Of a stretch of 64,000 nucleotides of DNA, positions 11,208 through 19,499 are shown piece after piece; positions within the stretch are counted from its first letter, which is position 1; every line of letters starts with the position of its first letter. The translations under genes and the position numbers were made by a program. The DNA is from Pseudomonadota bacterium. GTDB taxonomy: Bacteria > Pseudomonadota > Alphaproteobacteria > Rhizobiales > Rhizobiaceae. Below the pieces are notes generated by a model that worked only from the letters and a program-made list of their open reading frames with translations, was not told where the DNA came from and made no database searches. The stretch lies in NCBI GenBank assembly GCA_023457435.1, contig JAEWLS010000047.1, positions 4,775 to 68,774 on the forward strand, read 5' to 3'.

Positions 11208-11969
11208 ATGGCCCAGGCCGCCCGCAAGCAAGCCGCGACCACGATCGATGCTGCCGAGGTCGAGCGCTTTTCAAGGCTCGCCGCAGAATGGTGGAACCCG
11301 AACGGCAAGTTCCGTCCGCTGCACAAGTTCAATCCGGTCCGTCTCGCCTATATCCGCGACACGGTGGCCGAGCACTATGGGCGCGATCCCCGCGCTGCCA
11401 AGCCTTTCGACAGGCTTCGTTTTCTCGACATCGGCTGTGGGGGCGGGCTTCTTTCTGAGCCGATGGCCCGCCTCGGCGCCAGCGTCGTCGGTGCGGATGC
11501 CTCGGAAACCAACATCGAGGTTGCCAAACTGCATGCCGCCGAGAGCGGCGTGAAGATCGACTATCGTGCCGAAACCGCCGAGCAGCTCGCCGAGGCGGGC
11601 GAGAAGTTCGACGTGATCCTGAATATGGAAGTCGTCGAGCACGTCGCGGACGTGGACCTGTTCATCGCCAAGTGCGGCGAGATGCTCAAGCCCGGCGGCA
11701 TCATGTTCGTCGCCACCATAAACCGGACATTGAAGGCGTTGGCGCTCGCGATCGTCGGGGCGGAGTATGTGCTGCGCTGGCTGCCGCGCGGTACGCACCA
11801 GTTCGGCAAGCTGGTTCGGCCGGAAGAGCTCGAGGCGGCGTTGAACGCCGCCGGACTGACGGTCTCGGAGCGCACCGGCGTCACCTACAACCCGATCGCC
11901 GACCGCTGGCAGCGCTCGCGTGACATAGATGTGAACTACATGGTGCTGGCGAAGAAGGCGGCGGACTAG
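11208..11969 (+). CDS. ubiG: Bifunctional 2-polyprenyl-6-hydroxyphenol / demethylubiquinol 3-O-methyltransferase
   Basis: Catalyses both O-methylations of ubiquinone biosynthesis. 253 residues, family-typical. Seen: N-terminal AEWWNPNGKFRPLHKFNPVRLAYI signature of UbiG, SAM motif FLDIGCGGGLLSEPMARLGA, acidic-loop motif and MEVVEHVADVDLF post-motif. Preceded by TCCCGAGGAGA and ATG 11208. In relatives ubiG often lies divergently beside lysC; here the VOC-GST pair stands between them. Confidence 0.96.
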   Translation: MAQAARKQAATTIDAAEVERFSRLAAEWWNPNGKFRPLHKFNPVRLAYIRDTVAEHYGRDPRAAKPFDRLRFLDIGCGGGLLSEPMARLGASVVGADASETNIEVAKLHAAESGVKIDYRAETAEQLAEAGEKFDVILNMEVVEHVADVDLFIAKCGEMLKPGGIMFVATINRTLKALALAIVGAEYVLRWLPRGTHQFGKLVRPEELEAALNAAGLTVSERTGVTYNPIADRWQRSRDIDVNYMVLAKKAAD

Positions 11970-11975
11970 ACGCCG

Positions 11976-12401
11976 TCAGTTTCTTTCCTCGGGCAGCGGC
12001 GGCAGCGGCAGCACCTCGACGCCGTCCTCGATCAGGCCCTTGACCTCGTCGGCTGACGCTTCGCCGTAGATGCCGCGGGCCTCGGTCTCGCCGAAGTGGA
12101 TCTTGCGGGCTTCCTCGGCGAACTTGTCGCCGACATTTTCCGCGCTCTCGCGCAGCTTGCGGCCGAGCTCCTGAAATTGCGCGAGCATCTTCCTCTGCTC
12201 CTCGCCGACGGCCAGCGCGATCGTTTCCTTCTTGCGCGCGGTCGAGACGGCCGGCGCCATCAGAGCCTTGTCCACCTTCCCGCTGTTGCAGACCGGGCAT
12301 GAGACGAACCCGCGCTTCTTCTGCAGGTCGTAGTCGTCGGAGTTGCGGAACCACCCGTCGAACTCGTGGCTCCGCTCGCATACCAGGGAGAAGCGCATCA
12401 T
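11976..12401 (-). CDS. DUF1178 family protein
   Basis: 141-residue protein of unknown role. The N-terminus has a zinc-ribbon-like pair of cysteine sites: LVCERSHEFDGWF (Cys near 8) and FVSCPVCNSGKVDKAL (CPxC about 35-38), then a charged helical region and a Pro/Leu-rich tail. The start ATG overlaps the nitrilase stop as ATGA, so the gene is the last of the comF-grxC-nitrilase-DUF1178 run. The association with glutaredoxin and a nitrilase-like enzyme is common in alphaproteobacteria, but no function follows. Confidence 0.9.
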   Translation of the reverse strand: MMRFSLVCERSHEFDGWFRNSDDYDLQKKRGFVSCPVCNSGKVDKALMAPAVSTARKKETIALAVGEEQRKMLAQFQELGRKLRESAENVGDKFAEEARKIHFGETEARGIYGEASADEVKGLIEDGVEVLPLPPLPEERN

Positions 12402-13249
12402 CCGGCCAGGCGCTCCGGCCGTGACGTCGCCTGCCGCATGCCGAACTCGCGAGCGTTGTTGAGGTTGGGGATTTTTGCCCGTGCGGCCGCCGATGCGGCA
12501 ATGTCGATCTCGGCCACCACGACCCCCGGCTCGTCATGGTCGGCTTCCGCGACGATCTTGCCCCACGGGCCGACGATCATCGAATGCCCATAGGTCTCGC
12601 GCCCGTCCTCATGCCTGCCGCCCTGCGCCGCGGCGATGACGAAGGCGCCGTTCTCGATCGCGCGTGCACGCAACAGCACGTGCCAGTGCGCCTCGCCCGT
12701 CTGCCGGGTGAACGCCGCTGGGACCGTCAGCACCTCGGCACCCGCCATGGCCTCGGCACGGAACAGCTGCGGGAATCGCAGATCGTAGCACACGGCAAAG
12801 CCCAGTCGCCCGAATGGCAGGTCCGCCACTGCGGCTTCGCGGCCCGGCTCGTAGGTCGCGGACTCGCGCCAGCTCTCGCCCTTGTCGAGATCGACGTCGA
12901 ACATGTGGATCTTGTCGTAGGTCGAGATCAGCGCTCCGTCCGGCCCGAACAGGAAAGCCCGATTTGCGACCTTGCCGCCGGGCAGCGCGATTGCCGTGGA
13001 GCCGACATGGACATGGATTCCCAGTTCTCTGGCGAGCTGCGACGCCTTCGCCGCGACGGGATCGCTGTCCTGATCCTTGAGCGCAGCCCGCAGCGCGGCC
13101 TTGTCTCGCATCAGCGCGCCGGTCATCTCCGGCGACTGCGCGTAGGTCGCGCCCATGCCAGCGGCCTCGCGCACAAGCGCCTCGAAATCGGCCACGTTGC
13201 GCCCGACATCGGTGCCGGATCGCATCTGCAGCGCCGCAACCTTCACCAT
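12398..13249 (-). CDS. Carbon-nitrogen hydrolase, Nit1/NIT2-like amidase
   Basis: 283 residues of the nitrilase superfamily. The catalytic triad is visible: Glu in SPEMTG, Lys in STYDKIHMFDVD, and Cys in FAVCYDLRFPQLFR. YDKIHMFDVD and YDLRFP are typical of the Nit subfamily, whose members hydrolyse deaminated glutathione; the adjacent glutaredoxin gene agrees with a thiol-housekeeping role (inference). Start and stop are coupled: TGATG with grxC upstream and ATGA with DUF1178 downstream. Confidence 0.9.
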   Translation of the reverse strand: MVKVAALQMRSGTDVGRNVADFEALVREAAGMGATYAQSPEMTGALMRDKAALRAALKDQDSDPVAAKASQLARELGIHVHVGSTAIALPGGKVANRAFLFGPDGALISTYDKIHMFDVDLDKGESWRESATYEPGREAAVADLPFGRLGFAVCYDLRFPQLFRAEAMAGAEVLTVPAAFTRQTGEAHWHVLLRARAIENGAFVIAAAQGGRHEDGRETYGHSMIVGPWGKIVAEADHDEPGVVVAEIDIAASAAARAKIPNLNNAREFGMRQATSRPERLAG

Positions 13250-13512
13250 CAGTGTGCGTCCGCGAGCATGGCGTCGAGTTTGCCGGCGCGCTCCAGCGCA
13301 TGAAGGTCGTCCGAGCCGCCGACATGGGTCTCGCCGATGAAGATCTGCGGGAAGGTCGAGCGGCCGTTGGCGCGCTGGATCATCTCCTGTCTCAGTTCCT
13401 GCGAAAAGCTGGCGTCATGCTCGGTGTAGTCGACACCCTTTCGCTCGAGCAGGCTCTTCGCCGCCGCGCAGTAGCCGCAAGCCATGCGCGTATAGATCGT
13501 GACTGGTTTCAT
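13249..13512 (-). CDS. grxC: Glutaredoxin 3
   Basis: 87-residue dithiol glutaredoxin using glutathione to reduce disulfides. Seen: active site MACGYCAAAKSLL (CGYC), the cis-Pro STFPQIFIG and the glutathione-binding GGSDDLHALE. The open frame continues upstream opposite and within comF, but the family start is ATG 13512 (MKPVTIYTR). It overlaps the nitrilase gene by one base. Confidence 0.95.
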   Translation of the reverse strand: MKPVTIYTRMACGYCAAAKSLLERKGVDYTEHDASFSQELRQEMIQRANGRSTFPQIFIGETHVGGSDDLHALERAGKLDAMLADAH

Positions 13513-13535
13513 CGGACTTCCCGTGCTTTCGCGAC

Positions 13536-14330
13536 CTATATAGGCGGCTGCTCTTCGGGCTGGAAGTCCCCGAGGGCGCGGGCGAAGGTCAGCACATCGA
13601 CCCGCCCCGCCCCCGCGCGCACCAGCGCGCGCGCCGCCGCCCTTACCGTGGCACCGGTGGTATAGACGTCGTCTACCAACAGGACGTTCTTGCCCGCGAG
13701 GCCTGCCTTGAATGCAGGCGGCACGTGGAACGCGCCGCGCATGTTCTCCTCGCGCGCCCGCTGGTGCAGGCCGACCTGCTGTCGCGTCAGCTTCACCCGC
13801 TCGACGAGCTCCGGCGCGAAGCGCAGTCCGGTGTCGCGCGCGACGTGCCGCCCGAGCTCGGCGGACTGGTTGAAGCGCCGCCACAGGAAGCGGCTTCGAT
13901 GCAGCGGCACGGGGACGATGAAGTCGGCGTCCCCGAGCAGCTCGCTCCCCGCGCGCACCATCCAGCGCGCCATCCACGGAGCGAGGTCGGTCCGGTCGTG
14001 ATATTTCAGGTTGTGCACCATGTCGCGCACTACGCCGCCGAACGCGACCGCGGCTCGTGCGCGCGAGAAGGGCGGGGGATCGGCCATAGCGGCGGGCGAC
14101 ACTGCGCCCTCGCCCATGTCGTGCGAGAACGGGGTGCCCAGAACCTCGCACCATGGGCGCTCGAGGAAACGCAGTTTCGGCCAGCACGCGGGACACAGCG
14201 TGCCGGGCTCCGCAACGATGCGTCGGCAGCCCGCGCAGATTGGCGGGAACAGCAGGCGCGAAAGCGTCGATGCCGCTGCGGCTGGTATGGCGCGAGCGCT
14301 GCTGCGCCAGTCGGAAGTCGCTTCCGTCAC
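13536..14330 (-). CDS. comF: ComF family phosphoribosyltransferase-fold protein
   Basis: 264 residues. N-terminal zinc-finger-like motif PPICAGCRRIV..LCPACW, then a type I PRTase core with the PRPP loop VLLVDDVYTTGATVRAAAR and the RRFNQSAELGRHVA segment common to ComF/GntX. In naturally competent bacteria ComF aids uptake and handling of single-stranded DNA; in most alphaproteobacteria the role is unproven, although gene-transfer-agent recipients need it. It leads the operon with grxC 23 bases downstream. Confidence 0.92.
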   Translation of the reverse strand: MTEATSDWRSSARAIPAAAASTLSRLLFPPICAGCRRIVAEPGTLCPACWPKLRFLERPWCEVLGTPFSHDMGEGAVSPAAMADPPPFSRARAAVAFGGVVRDMVHNLKYHDRTDLAPWMARWMVRAGSELLGDADFIVPVPLHRSRFLWRRFNQSAELGRHVARDTGLRFAPELVERVKLTRQQVGLHQRAREENMRGAFHVPPAFKAGLAGKNVLLVDDVYTTGATVRAAARALVRAGAGRVDVLTFARALGDFQPEEQPPI

Positions 14331-14410
14331 CCGTCGCCCACTGGAATGTCCGTCCCGCTCTACAATATGACAGCATCAGTCGCGGCCGCTCAAGTGCCGC
14401 TGGAGATGTC

Positions 14411-15280
14411 GTGGAACCGATCTTCGATCCGGCCTTGGTTACGATGCGGCGCCTGCGCGCCTCGCGGCAGCCGCATGCCGGTGCCGATTTCCTCATGCGC
14501 CGCACCTGCGAGGATCTCGCCGACCGCCTCGCGGCCGTTCAGCGCCGGTTTCCGGCGGCAGCAGACCTCTTTTCAGCCAGTACCCTCCCCGCCCAGACGC
14601 TGGCCCACAGCGGCAAGGTCGATGCTGTCATTCGCATCGAGACGGATCGAGCCCTGCTGGGCGATGCACTGGGGCTGGTTGCGCCGCCCGAGACGCTGCC
14701 GCTGGAGCCCGCTTCGCTCGATCTCGCCGTCACGGTGCTCGCGCTCCAGGAGATGAACGACGTACCCGGCCTGCTGGCCCAGGCTCGCCGCGCCTTGCGG
14801 CCGGACGGTCTTTTCCTTGCAGCCTTCGCCGGGCAGGGTACGCTTTCCGAGCTTCGCGAAAGCCTGCTGGTCGCCGAGAGCGAACTGTGCGGCGGCGTAA
14901 ATGCGCGCGTGGCGCCCTTCCCCGACGTGCGCGACGCGGGCGCACTGCTTCAGCGCGCTGGATTCGCCCTGCCCGTCGCCGACTTCGATACGGTCGTCGT
15001 GCGCTACGACGATATGTTCGGACTGCTCCGCGACCTGCGCGGCATGGGCGCTACGAGCACACTTGCGGACCGCCCCCCAAGACGGGCCACGCGCGCCCTG
15101 TTTGCCCGGGCGGCAGAAGTGTACGCCGAACGCTTCTCGGATCGCGACGGACGGGTGCGGGCGACGTTCTCGATCGTTTGGATGTCGGGATGGGCGCCGG
15201 ACGCGTCGCAGCAGAAGCCGCTCAAGCCGGGAAGCGCCAAGGCACGGCTCGCCGATGCACTACGCGATGCGGGCGGCTAG
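14411..15280 (+). CDS. SAM-dependent methyltransferase, BioC/NDUFAF5-like
   Basis: 289 residues from GTG 14411 (MEPIFDPALVTMRRLRASR); the CTGGAGAT just before it is a plausible ribosome site. The N-terminal segment, LMRRTCEDLADRLAAVQRRFPAAADLF, and the post-motif QARRALRPDGLFLAAFAGQGTLSELR are typical of the rhizobial relatives of NDUFAF5, which hydroxylates or assembles complex I in mitochondria, and of BioC. The glycine-rich SAM motif is degenerate (no clear GxGxG), so catalytic methylation is uncertain. It is divergent from comF with 80 bases between. Confidence 0.82.
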   Translation: MEPIFDPALVTMRRLRASRQPHAGADFLMRRTCEDLADRLAAVQRRFPAAADLFSASTLPAQTLAHSGKVDAVIRIETDRALLGDALGLVAPPETLPLEPASLDLAVTVLALQEMNDVPGLLAQARRALRPDGLFLAAFAGQGTLSELRESLLVAESELCGGVNARVAPFPDVRDAGALLQRAGFALPVADFDTVVVRYDDMFGLLRDLRGMGATSTLADRPPRRATRALFARAAEVYAERFSDRDGRVRATFSIVWMSGWAPDASQQKPLKPGSAKARLADALRDAGG

Positions 15281-15444
15281 TTGCCGGACTGGTCGACGAT
15301 CGTCGCCTGGTCGGTGAAGAGGGCGACGAGCGCGTTTCCGGTGAGGCTGAAGCCGCCGAGCATGGCAAGCGAGATCACGCAAACGATCAGGCCGTACTCG
15401 ACGGCCGTGACCCCGCGTCTGTCTCCCGCGAATCGTTTTAGCAT
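15277..15444 (-). CDS. Flp/Fap-type pilin
   Basis: 55-residue type IVb pilin precursor. Short leader MLKRFAGDRRG, then processing site before VTAVEYGLIVCVISLAML: Glu at +5 of the mature form and a hydrophobic helix. Starting at ATG 15444 keeps the leader short. No tad secretion genes are near, so it is an orphan copy depending on a Tad system elsewhere, if functional. Its stop and that of the convergent methyltransferase share one CTAG tetranucleotide. Confidence 0.88.
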   Translation of the reverse strand: MLKRFAGDRRGVTAVEYGLIVCVISLAMLGGFSLTGNALVALFTDQATIVDQSGN

Positions 15445-15506
15445 GACGGCCTGTGCTCCTTGCGGCTGCATGTTGCACGTCGAGCGTTAAGAAAGCTTGC
15501 CGAAGC

Positions 15507-15818
15507 TCAGCAATCGCCGGTGCGCATCCCGTTGGCGCGTATGACGCAGACGGAATTGGGCGTGGGCTGAAGAACGCTGCGCCGGATCGTGTAGGCGCCG
15601 GAATTGCCCCGGTTGCCGATCGAGCCGGTCGACATCGTATCGAGCCCGCCCGTGCCCGCGGCAAGACTGCGCGTGGTGCGATCCGCCAGCGGCGCTGCGA
15701 TCAATGCGATGGCAATGGCACCGGCGCCGAATAGCAATGCAATGCGAAGCGACCCGAGATTGCCGATCGTGGCCACCTCGTTGTCGACATTCCTGTTCCA
15801 CTCGGGTTCCGAAGCCAT
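15507..15818 (-). CDS. Hypothetical single-span membrane protein
   Basis: 103 residues, not recognised. Residues about 24-46 (LRIALLFGAGAIAIALIAAPLA) form one membrane span; the remainder is Gly/Ser/Thr-rich and ends in CVIRANGMRTGDC with two cysteines that could form a periplasmic disulfide. It lies 62 bases upstream of the pilin gene on the same strand, so the two may be cotranscribed. About 95 bases with no gene separate it from mutT. Confidence 0.65.
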   Translation of the reverse strand: MASEPEWNRNVDNEVATIGNLGSLRIALLFGAGAIAIALIAAPLADRTTRSLAAGTGGLDTMSTGSIGNRGNSGAYTIRRSVLQPTPNSVCVIRANGMRTGDC

Positions 15819-15912
15819 CGGCGCTCTCCGCGCCGGGCCTGAGCGCGGCGTCTGCGATTCGATCCAATCTTACATTTTCTGCTGAACGATCGGTTAAGTC
15901 GCCCCGCTGGCG

Positions 15913-16326
15913 TCAGAGCAGATCGATGAGGTGGGCGACGAGGGGTTCGTCGGCCGGCGGCATCGGGTAGTTACGCATGTCCTTCGGCCGTACCCACTTC
16001 AGCGCCTTGTGCTCGCGCGCCACGGGAGTGCCCCAGTAGCGCCGGCACACGAAAAGCGGCATCAGCAGGTGAAATGTCTCGTAGCTGTGGCTCGCGAAGG
16101 TCAGCGGCGCCAGGCACGCCACCTTGGTTTCGATGCCGAGTTCCTCGGCCAGTTCGCGGACCAGCGTCTCTTCGGGTGTCTCCCCCGGCTCGATCTTCCC
16201 CCCTGGAAATTCCCACAGCCCGGCCAGTTGCTTTCCGTCGGGCCGCTGGCCGATCAGGACCCGCCCATCCGCATCGACCAGGGCGCAGGCCGCCACCAGC
16301 AAGAGATTCCGCGGTTTGTCGCTCAT
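15913..16326 (-). CDS. mutT: Nudix hydrolase, MutT (8-oxo-dGTPase) family
   Basis: 137 residues; removes 8-oxo-dGTP from the nucleotide pool. The Nudix box GX5EX7REXXEEXG is complete in GGKIEPGETPEETLVRELAEELG. Start ATG 16326 overlaps the GNAT gene end as ATGA. Last gene of PPIase-argJ-GNAT-mutT, an order seen in many rhizobia. Confidence 0.93.
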   Translation of the reverse strand: MSDKPRNLLLVAACALVDADGRVLIGQRPDGKQLAGLWEFPGGKIEPGETPEETLVRELAEELGIETKVACLAPLTFASHSYETFHLLMPLFVCRRYWGTPVAREHKALKWVRPKDMRNYPMPPADEPLVAHLIDLL

Positions 16327-17135
16327 GCGTCCGGCAGGCTTCGGTAGTGGTACCGATAGCACTCCTCGAAGCCGAGCGAACGGTAGAGCGCGATCGCCGG
16401 CGCGTTGTCGGCCTCGACCTGCAGCCAGCCGTAGACCGCGCCACGCCCGCGTGCCCATCGCAGCGCCGACAACACGAGCTGCCGCGCATGTCCGCGCCCG
16501 CGTGCGGCGGGGTCGGTGGCGATCTCGAACAGTCCCGCCAATTCGCCGTCGTGAACGCAGATGCCTGTCGCGACCGCGCTGCCTGCGCTCTCATGCACGA
16601 ACAATCCAGCCTCGGGCTCGATTGCACCGATCACTTCGGTGAGCCCCGCGCGTGTGGACGGCTCCGCACCGCGAATGCGGAGCGCCGCCGTGACGTAGCG
16701 GCCGACATCGCGCAACGGAATCTGGTCCATGACCGGGGCGACGAGTTCATCGCTCAGCCGCACGGCCATGACCAGCGATTCGGAGTAGCGGGTCCATCCC
16801 AGACCGTCGAGATGCGCCGAAAGACGCTCCCCGCCCAGCGGCGTCATTCGAAACACCAGCGGCCGGCCGTACGCGTCGAAACGGCGCATCGCGCGACCGA
16901 TCCGGTCCTCGATGTTGGAAACGTCTCCCGGGTCGAGCGGATTTACGGAGTTCAGACGCTTCGCCGCGAGGCCGGCAGTCAGCCTGATGACCCATGTGCC
17001 ATCGTAGTGGACGGAGGCTGCCGGCCAGGCCCGGAAGCCGGCGGCCTCGAGCCGGCGCACCATCGCCAGTTCCGACGTCTCGAACGGGTTGTGGCGGGTA
17101 TCGGCCAGGGCCGGATCAGGAACGATAGTCGCCAT
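16323..17135 (-). CDS. GNAT family N-acetyltransferase
   Basis: 270 residues; the C-terminal half is a GNAT domain with the acetyl-CoA loop ATDPAARGRGHARQLVLSAL (Q/RxxGxG/A) and a terminal NAPAIALYRSLGFEECYRYHYR. The N-terminal half looks like a degenerate GNAT fold, so it is a tandem type. Substrate is unknown. It overlaps argJ by 20 bases and mutT by 4; the stable link to argJ hints at, but does not prove, a part in arginine or N-acetylglutamate metabolism. Confidence 0.88.
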   Translation of the reverse strand: MATIVPDPALADTRHNPFETSELAMVRRLEAAGFRAWPAASVHYDGTWVIRLTAGLAAKRLNSVNPLDPGDVSNIEDRIGRAMRRFDAYGRPLVFRMTPLGGERLSAHLDGLGWTRYSESLVMAVRLSDELVAPVMDQIPLRDVGRYVTAALRIRGAEPSTRAGLTEVIGAIEPEAGLFVHESAGSAVATGICVHDGELAGLFEIATDPAARGRGHARQLVLSALRWARGRGAVYGWLQVEADNAPAIALYRSLGFEECYRYHYRSLPDA

Positions 17136-18357
17136 TGATCGCGACGTACTCCTTCGTCAGGTCGCAAGTGTAGACCGTGGCCTTGCCGCGACCGAGACCT
17201 ATGTCGACGCCGATCTTGATATGATCGCGCTTCATGTATGTCGACGTCGCCTCTTCCGAGTAACCGGCGTCGCGCTCGCCCTGGTGCGCCAGCCGGTTTT
17301 CACCGAACCAGATCGACAGGAGGTCGCGGTCTGCCGGTTCGCCGGCCTTACCCACGGCCATGACGACGCGGCCCCAATTGGCGTCCTCGCCGGCAATTGC
17401 CGTTTTCACCAGCGGAGAATTGGCGATCGACAGCGCGATCTTCTTGGCGGAGCGGCCAGATTTCGCGCCCCGAACCTCCACTTCGACGAACTTGCGCGCG
17501 CCTTCGCCGTCCTTCACGACCTGCAGAGCGAGGTTCTTCAGGACCTTGTTCAGCGCCCGCTTGAAACCAACAAGACGATGGTCCTCCGCATCCGAAATCG
17601 TCGCCCCCCCGCGCTTGGCAGCAGCTCCCGTCGCGAACAACATGAGCGTGTCGCTGGTCGAGGTATCGCTGTCGACCGTGACCGCATTGAAGGTCTTGCC
17701 GACACTCCTCGACAGTAGCGACTGCAGCACGGGCGCTGCGATCGCAGCGTCGGTGGCCACGAAGGACAGCATGGTCGCCATGTCCGGCGCTATCATCCCC
17801 GCGCCCTTGGCAATGCCGTTCAGTGTCACGATGACGCCGCCGATCTCTGCCGTCGCGGTGGCGTACTTCGGGTACGTATCCGTGGTCATGATGGCGCGGC
17901 CGGCATCGGACCATCGTCTAGTTGCGGCCTCTCTGGCCATGCCGCCGAGCAGGTGCGTGAATTTGCCCGGATCGAGCGGCTCGCCGATGACACCGGTCGA
18001 AGCGAGGAACACCTCGTCCTCACGGCAGCCTGCGGCCTTCGCCGCCGCCTTGGCGGTCATCGCCGTCGTTTCGCGACCCTTCTTGCCGGTGAAGGCGTTG
18101 GCGTTGCCCGAATTGACGACCAGTACCCGCGCCGTGCCCCCCGGCAGGTTCTGCCGGCAGAAGTCGACCGCCGCCGACGGGCATTTCGAGCGCGTGAAGA
18201 CGCCGGCCACCCTCGTTCCCTCGGCAAAGCGCATCAGCATCACGTCGGTGCGGTTCTTGTACTTGATGCCGGCTTGCGCCGTGGCGATCTCGACGCCGTC
18301 GATCGCCGGCATCTCGGGGAATTTCTTGGGCGCGAGCGGGGAAACGATGTCGGACAT
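17116..18357 (-). CDS. argJ: Bifunctional ornithine acetyltransferase / N-acetylglutamate synthase
   Basis: 413 residues; transfers acetyl from N-acetylornithine to glutamate and can use acetyl-CoA, in arginine synthesis. The self-cleavage site is intact: GAGMIAPDMATMLSF, where Thr195 becomes the N-terminal nucleophile of the beta chain. NSGNANAFTG and the C-terminal TCDLTKEYVAINGDYRS are family marks. Preceded by the PPIase gene 63 bases upstream, with a small hairpin between. Confidence 0.96.
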   Translation of the reverse strand: MSDIVSPLAPKKFPEMPAIDGVEIATAQAGIKYKNRTDVMLMRFAEGTRVAGVFTRSKCPSAAVDFCRQNLPGGTARVLVVNSGNANAFTGKKGRETTAMTAKAAAKAAGCREDEVFLASTGVIGEPLDPGKFTHLLGGMAREAATRRWSDAGRAIMTTDTYPKYATATAEIGGVIVTLNGIAKGAGMIAPDMATMLSFVATDAAIAAPVLQSLLSRSVGKTFNAVTVDSDTSTSDTLMLFATGAAAKRGGATISDAEDHRLVGFKRALNKVLKNLALQVVKDGEGARKFVEVEVRGAKSGRSAKKIALSIANSPLVKTAIAGEDANWGRVVMAVGKAGEPADRDLLSIWFGENRLAHQGERDAGYSEEATSTYMKRDHIKIGVDIGLGRGKATVYTCDLTKEYVAINGDYRS

Positions 18358-18392
18358 GGCGCTGAGAGTAAGGTGGGCACGAAAGGGTTTGG

Positions 18393-18414
18393 GCCGGCAA
18401 CGAGACCGGCCCGG
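18393..18414 (-). terminator. Stem-loop between PPIase gene and argJ
   Basis: GGGCCGG (18393-18399) pairs perfectly with CCGGCCC (18408-18414) over an 8-base loop. On the minus strand it lies just after the PPIase stop, but only a weak T-rich run follows, so it may attenuate or stabilise rather than fully terminate. Confidence 0.4.
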
Positions 18415-18420
18415 TCGGGA

Positions 18421-19266
18421 TTACTGCTGCTCGAGGGCGGCTTTCAGCGTCGGATCGGTGATCTCGACGGCCGCCGCGCCGCGAATTTTCTCGACCTCCG
18501 CGAGATACTTCTCCCGCATCAGCAGCGAGCGAAGCTGGCCGGCGACCTGCTCGAATGCCGGCGGAGTCTGCGGCCGCTTGTCGGTGACCTTGATGATGTG
18601 CCAGCCGAACTGCGATTTCACCGGCTCCTTGGTGTACTGGCCAACTTCGAGCGCCATCGCCGCCTGTTCGAACTCGGCAACCATGCGGCCGGGACCGAAA
18701 TAGCCCAGATCGCCGCCTTCGGCCGCCGATCCATCCGACGAATTCGCCTTGGCGAGTTCGGCGAAATCCTTGCCAGCGTCGAGTTCGGCGATGAGTGACT
18801 TCGCCTTCTCCTCGCTGTCGACGAGGATATGCGATGCCCGCACTTCGTTCACCGGCGGACGCGCAGCGATTTCCTGGTCGTAGCGTGCGCGGACCTCCTC
18901 GTCGGTGATCGCCTTGGCGACCCTGTCCTCGACGAATGCAATGTGCAGCGCGCGCTCGCGCAGGAACGCCATGCGCTTCACAAACTCGGGGGTGTCGGCG
19001 ACGCCGGCCTTTTCCGACTCTGCGGCGAGCAGGCGGATTTCGATCAGCGCCGTCAGCGCTGCGGCGCGCTTCTGCTCATCCGGCAGCTGCGCGAATTGCT
19101 GGTCGAGTTCGCTGATCGCCAGCTGCAGATCGGACTCGGTAACCGGCTGTCCGGCCACAGTCGCCACCACCGGATCTTCCTGTGCAGTCGCCGATGCGAG
19201 AGTGATACTGACCGCCACGAGGGCCGCGCCGGCCGCAGTCGCGAGCCGCCGGATGGAAACGATCAT
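18421..19266 (-). CDS. Periplasmic parvulin-type peptidyl-prolyl isomerase
   Basis: 281 residues from ATG 19266. Signal peptide about 1-29 (RRLATAAGAALVAVSITLASATAQ). Then a SurA/PrsA-like helical segment and a rotamase domain (about 140-235) with VRASHILVDSEEKAKSL, GGDLGYFGPGRMVAEFEQAA and SQFGWHIIKVTDKR, the standard parvulin blocks. Role: folding of exported proteins. The neighbouring, divergently transcribed secA exports such substrates. Upstream in-frame starts would destroy the signal peptide. Confidence 0.93.
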   Translation of the reverse strand: MIVSIRRLATAAGAALVAVSITLASATAQEDPVVATVAGQPVTESDLQLAISELDQQFAQLPDEQKRAAALTALIEIRLLAAESEKAGVADTPEFVKRMAFLRERALHIAFVEDRVAKAITDEEVRARYDQEIAARPPVNEVRASHILVDSEEKAKSLIAELDAGKDFAELAKANSSDGSAAEGGDLGYFGPGRMVAEFEQAAMALEVGQYTKEPVKSQFGWHIIKVTDKRPQTPPAFEQVAGQLRSLLMREKYLAEVEKIRGAAAVEITDPTLKAALEQQ

Positions 19267-19499
19267 CGGAGTTCTCCGGTTGGTTCGTCGGGGCGCTTCG
19301 TGATCGGCCCGAATATGGCGGATTTGTGCGGCTCCGGGCCACATCCCGCCAAGTTGACATCGATGGGTGCCCCTCTTATCTGTCCTTCGTCTTCGCGTCC
19401 ACAAGCCATTTCCGGGCGCGTTTCTGACGTGCGGAACCGCAAGGAGTTTCCGTTTCCGGTTCCCCTTCGCCCTGCCTTCGGTACTGAAAGGACCATTTG

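Noticed and set aside
13249..14505. 418-codon frame ending in glutaredoxin
   Set aside because: Only the last 87 codons are glutaredoxin; the upstream part is an out-of-frame reading of comF.
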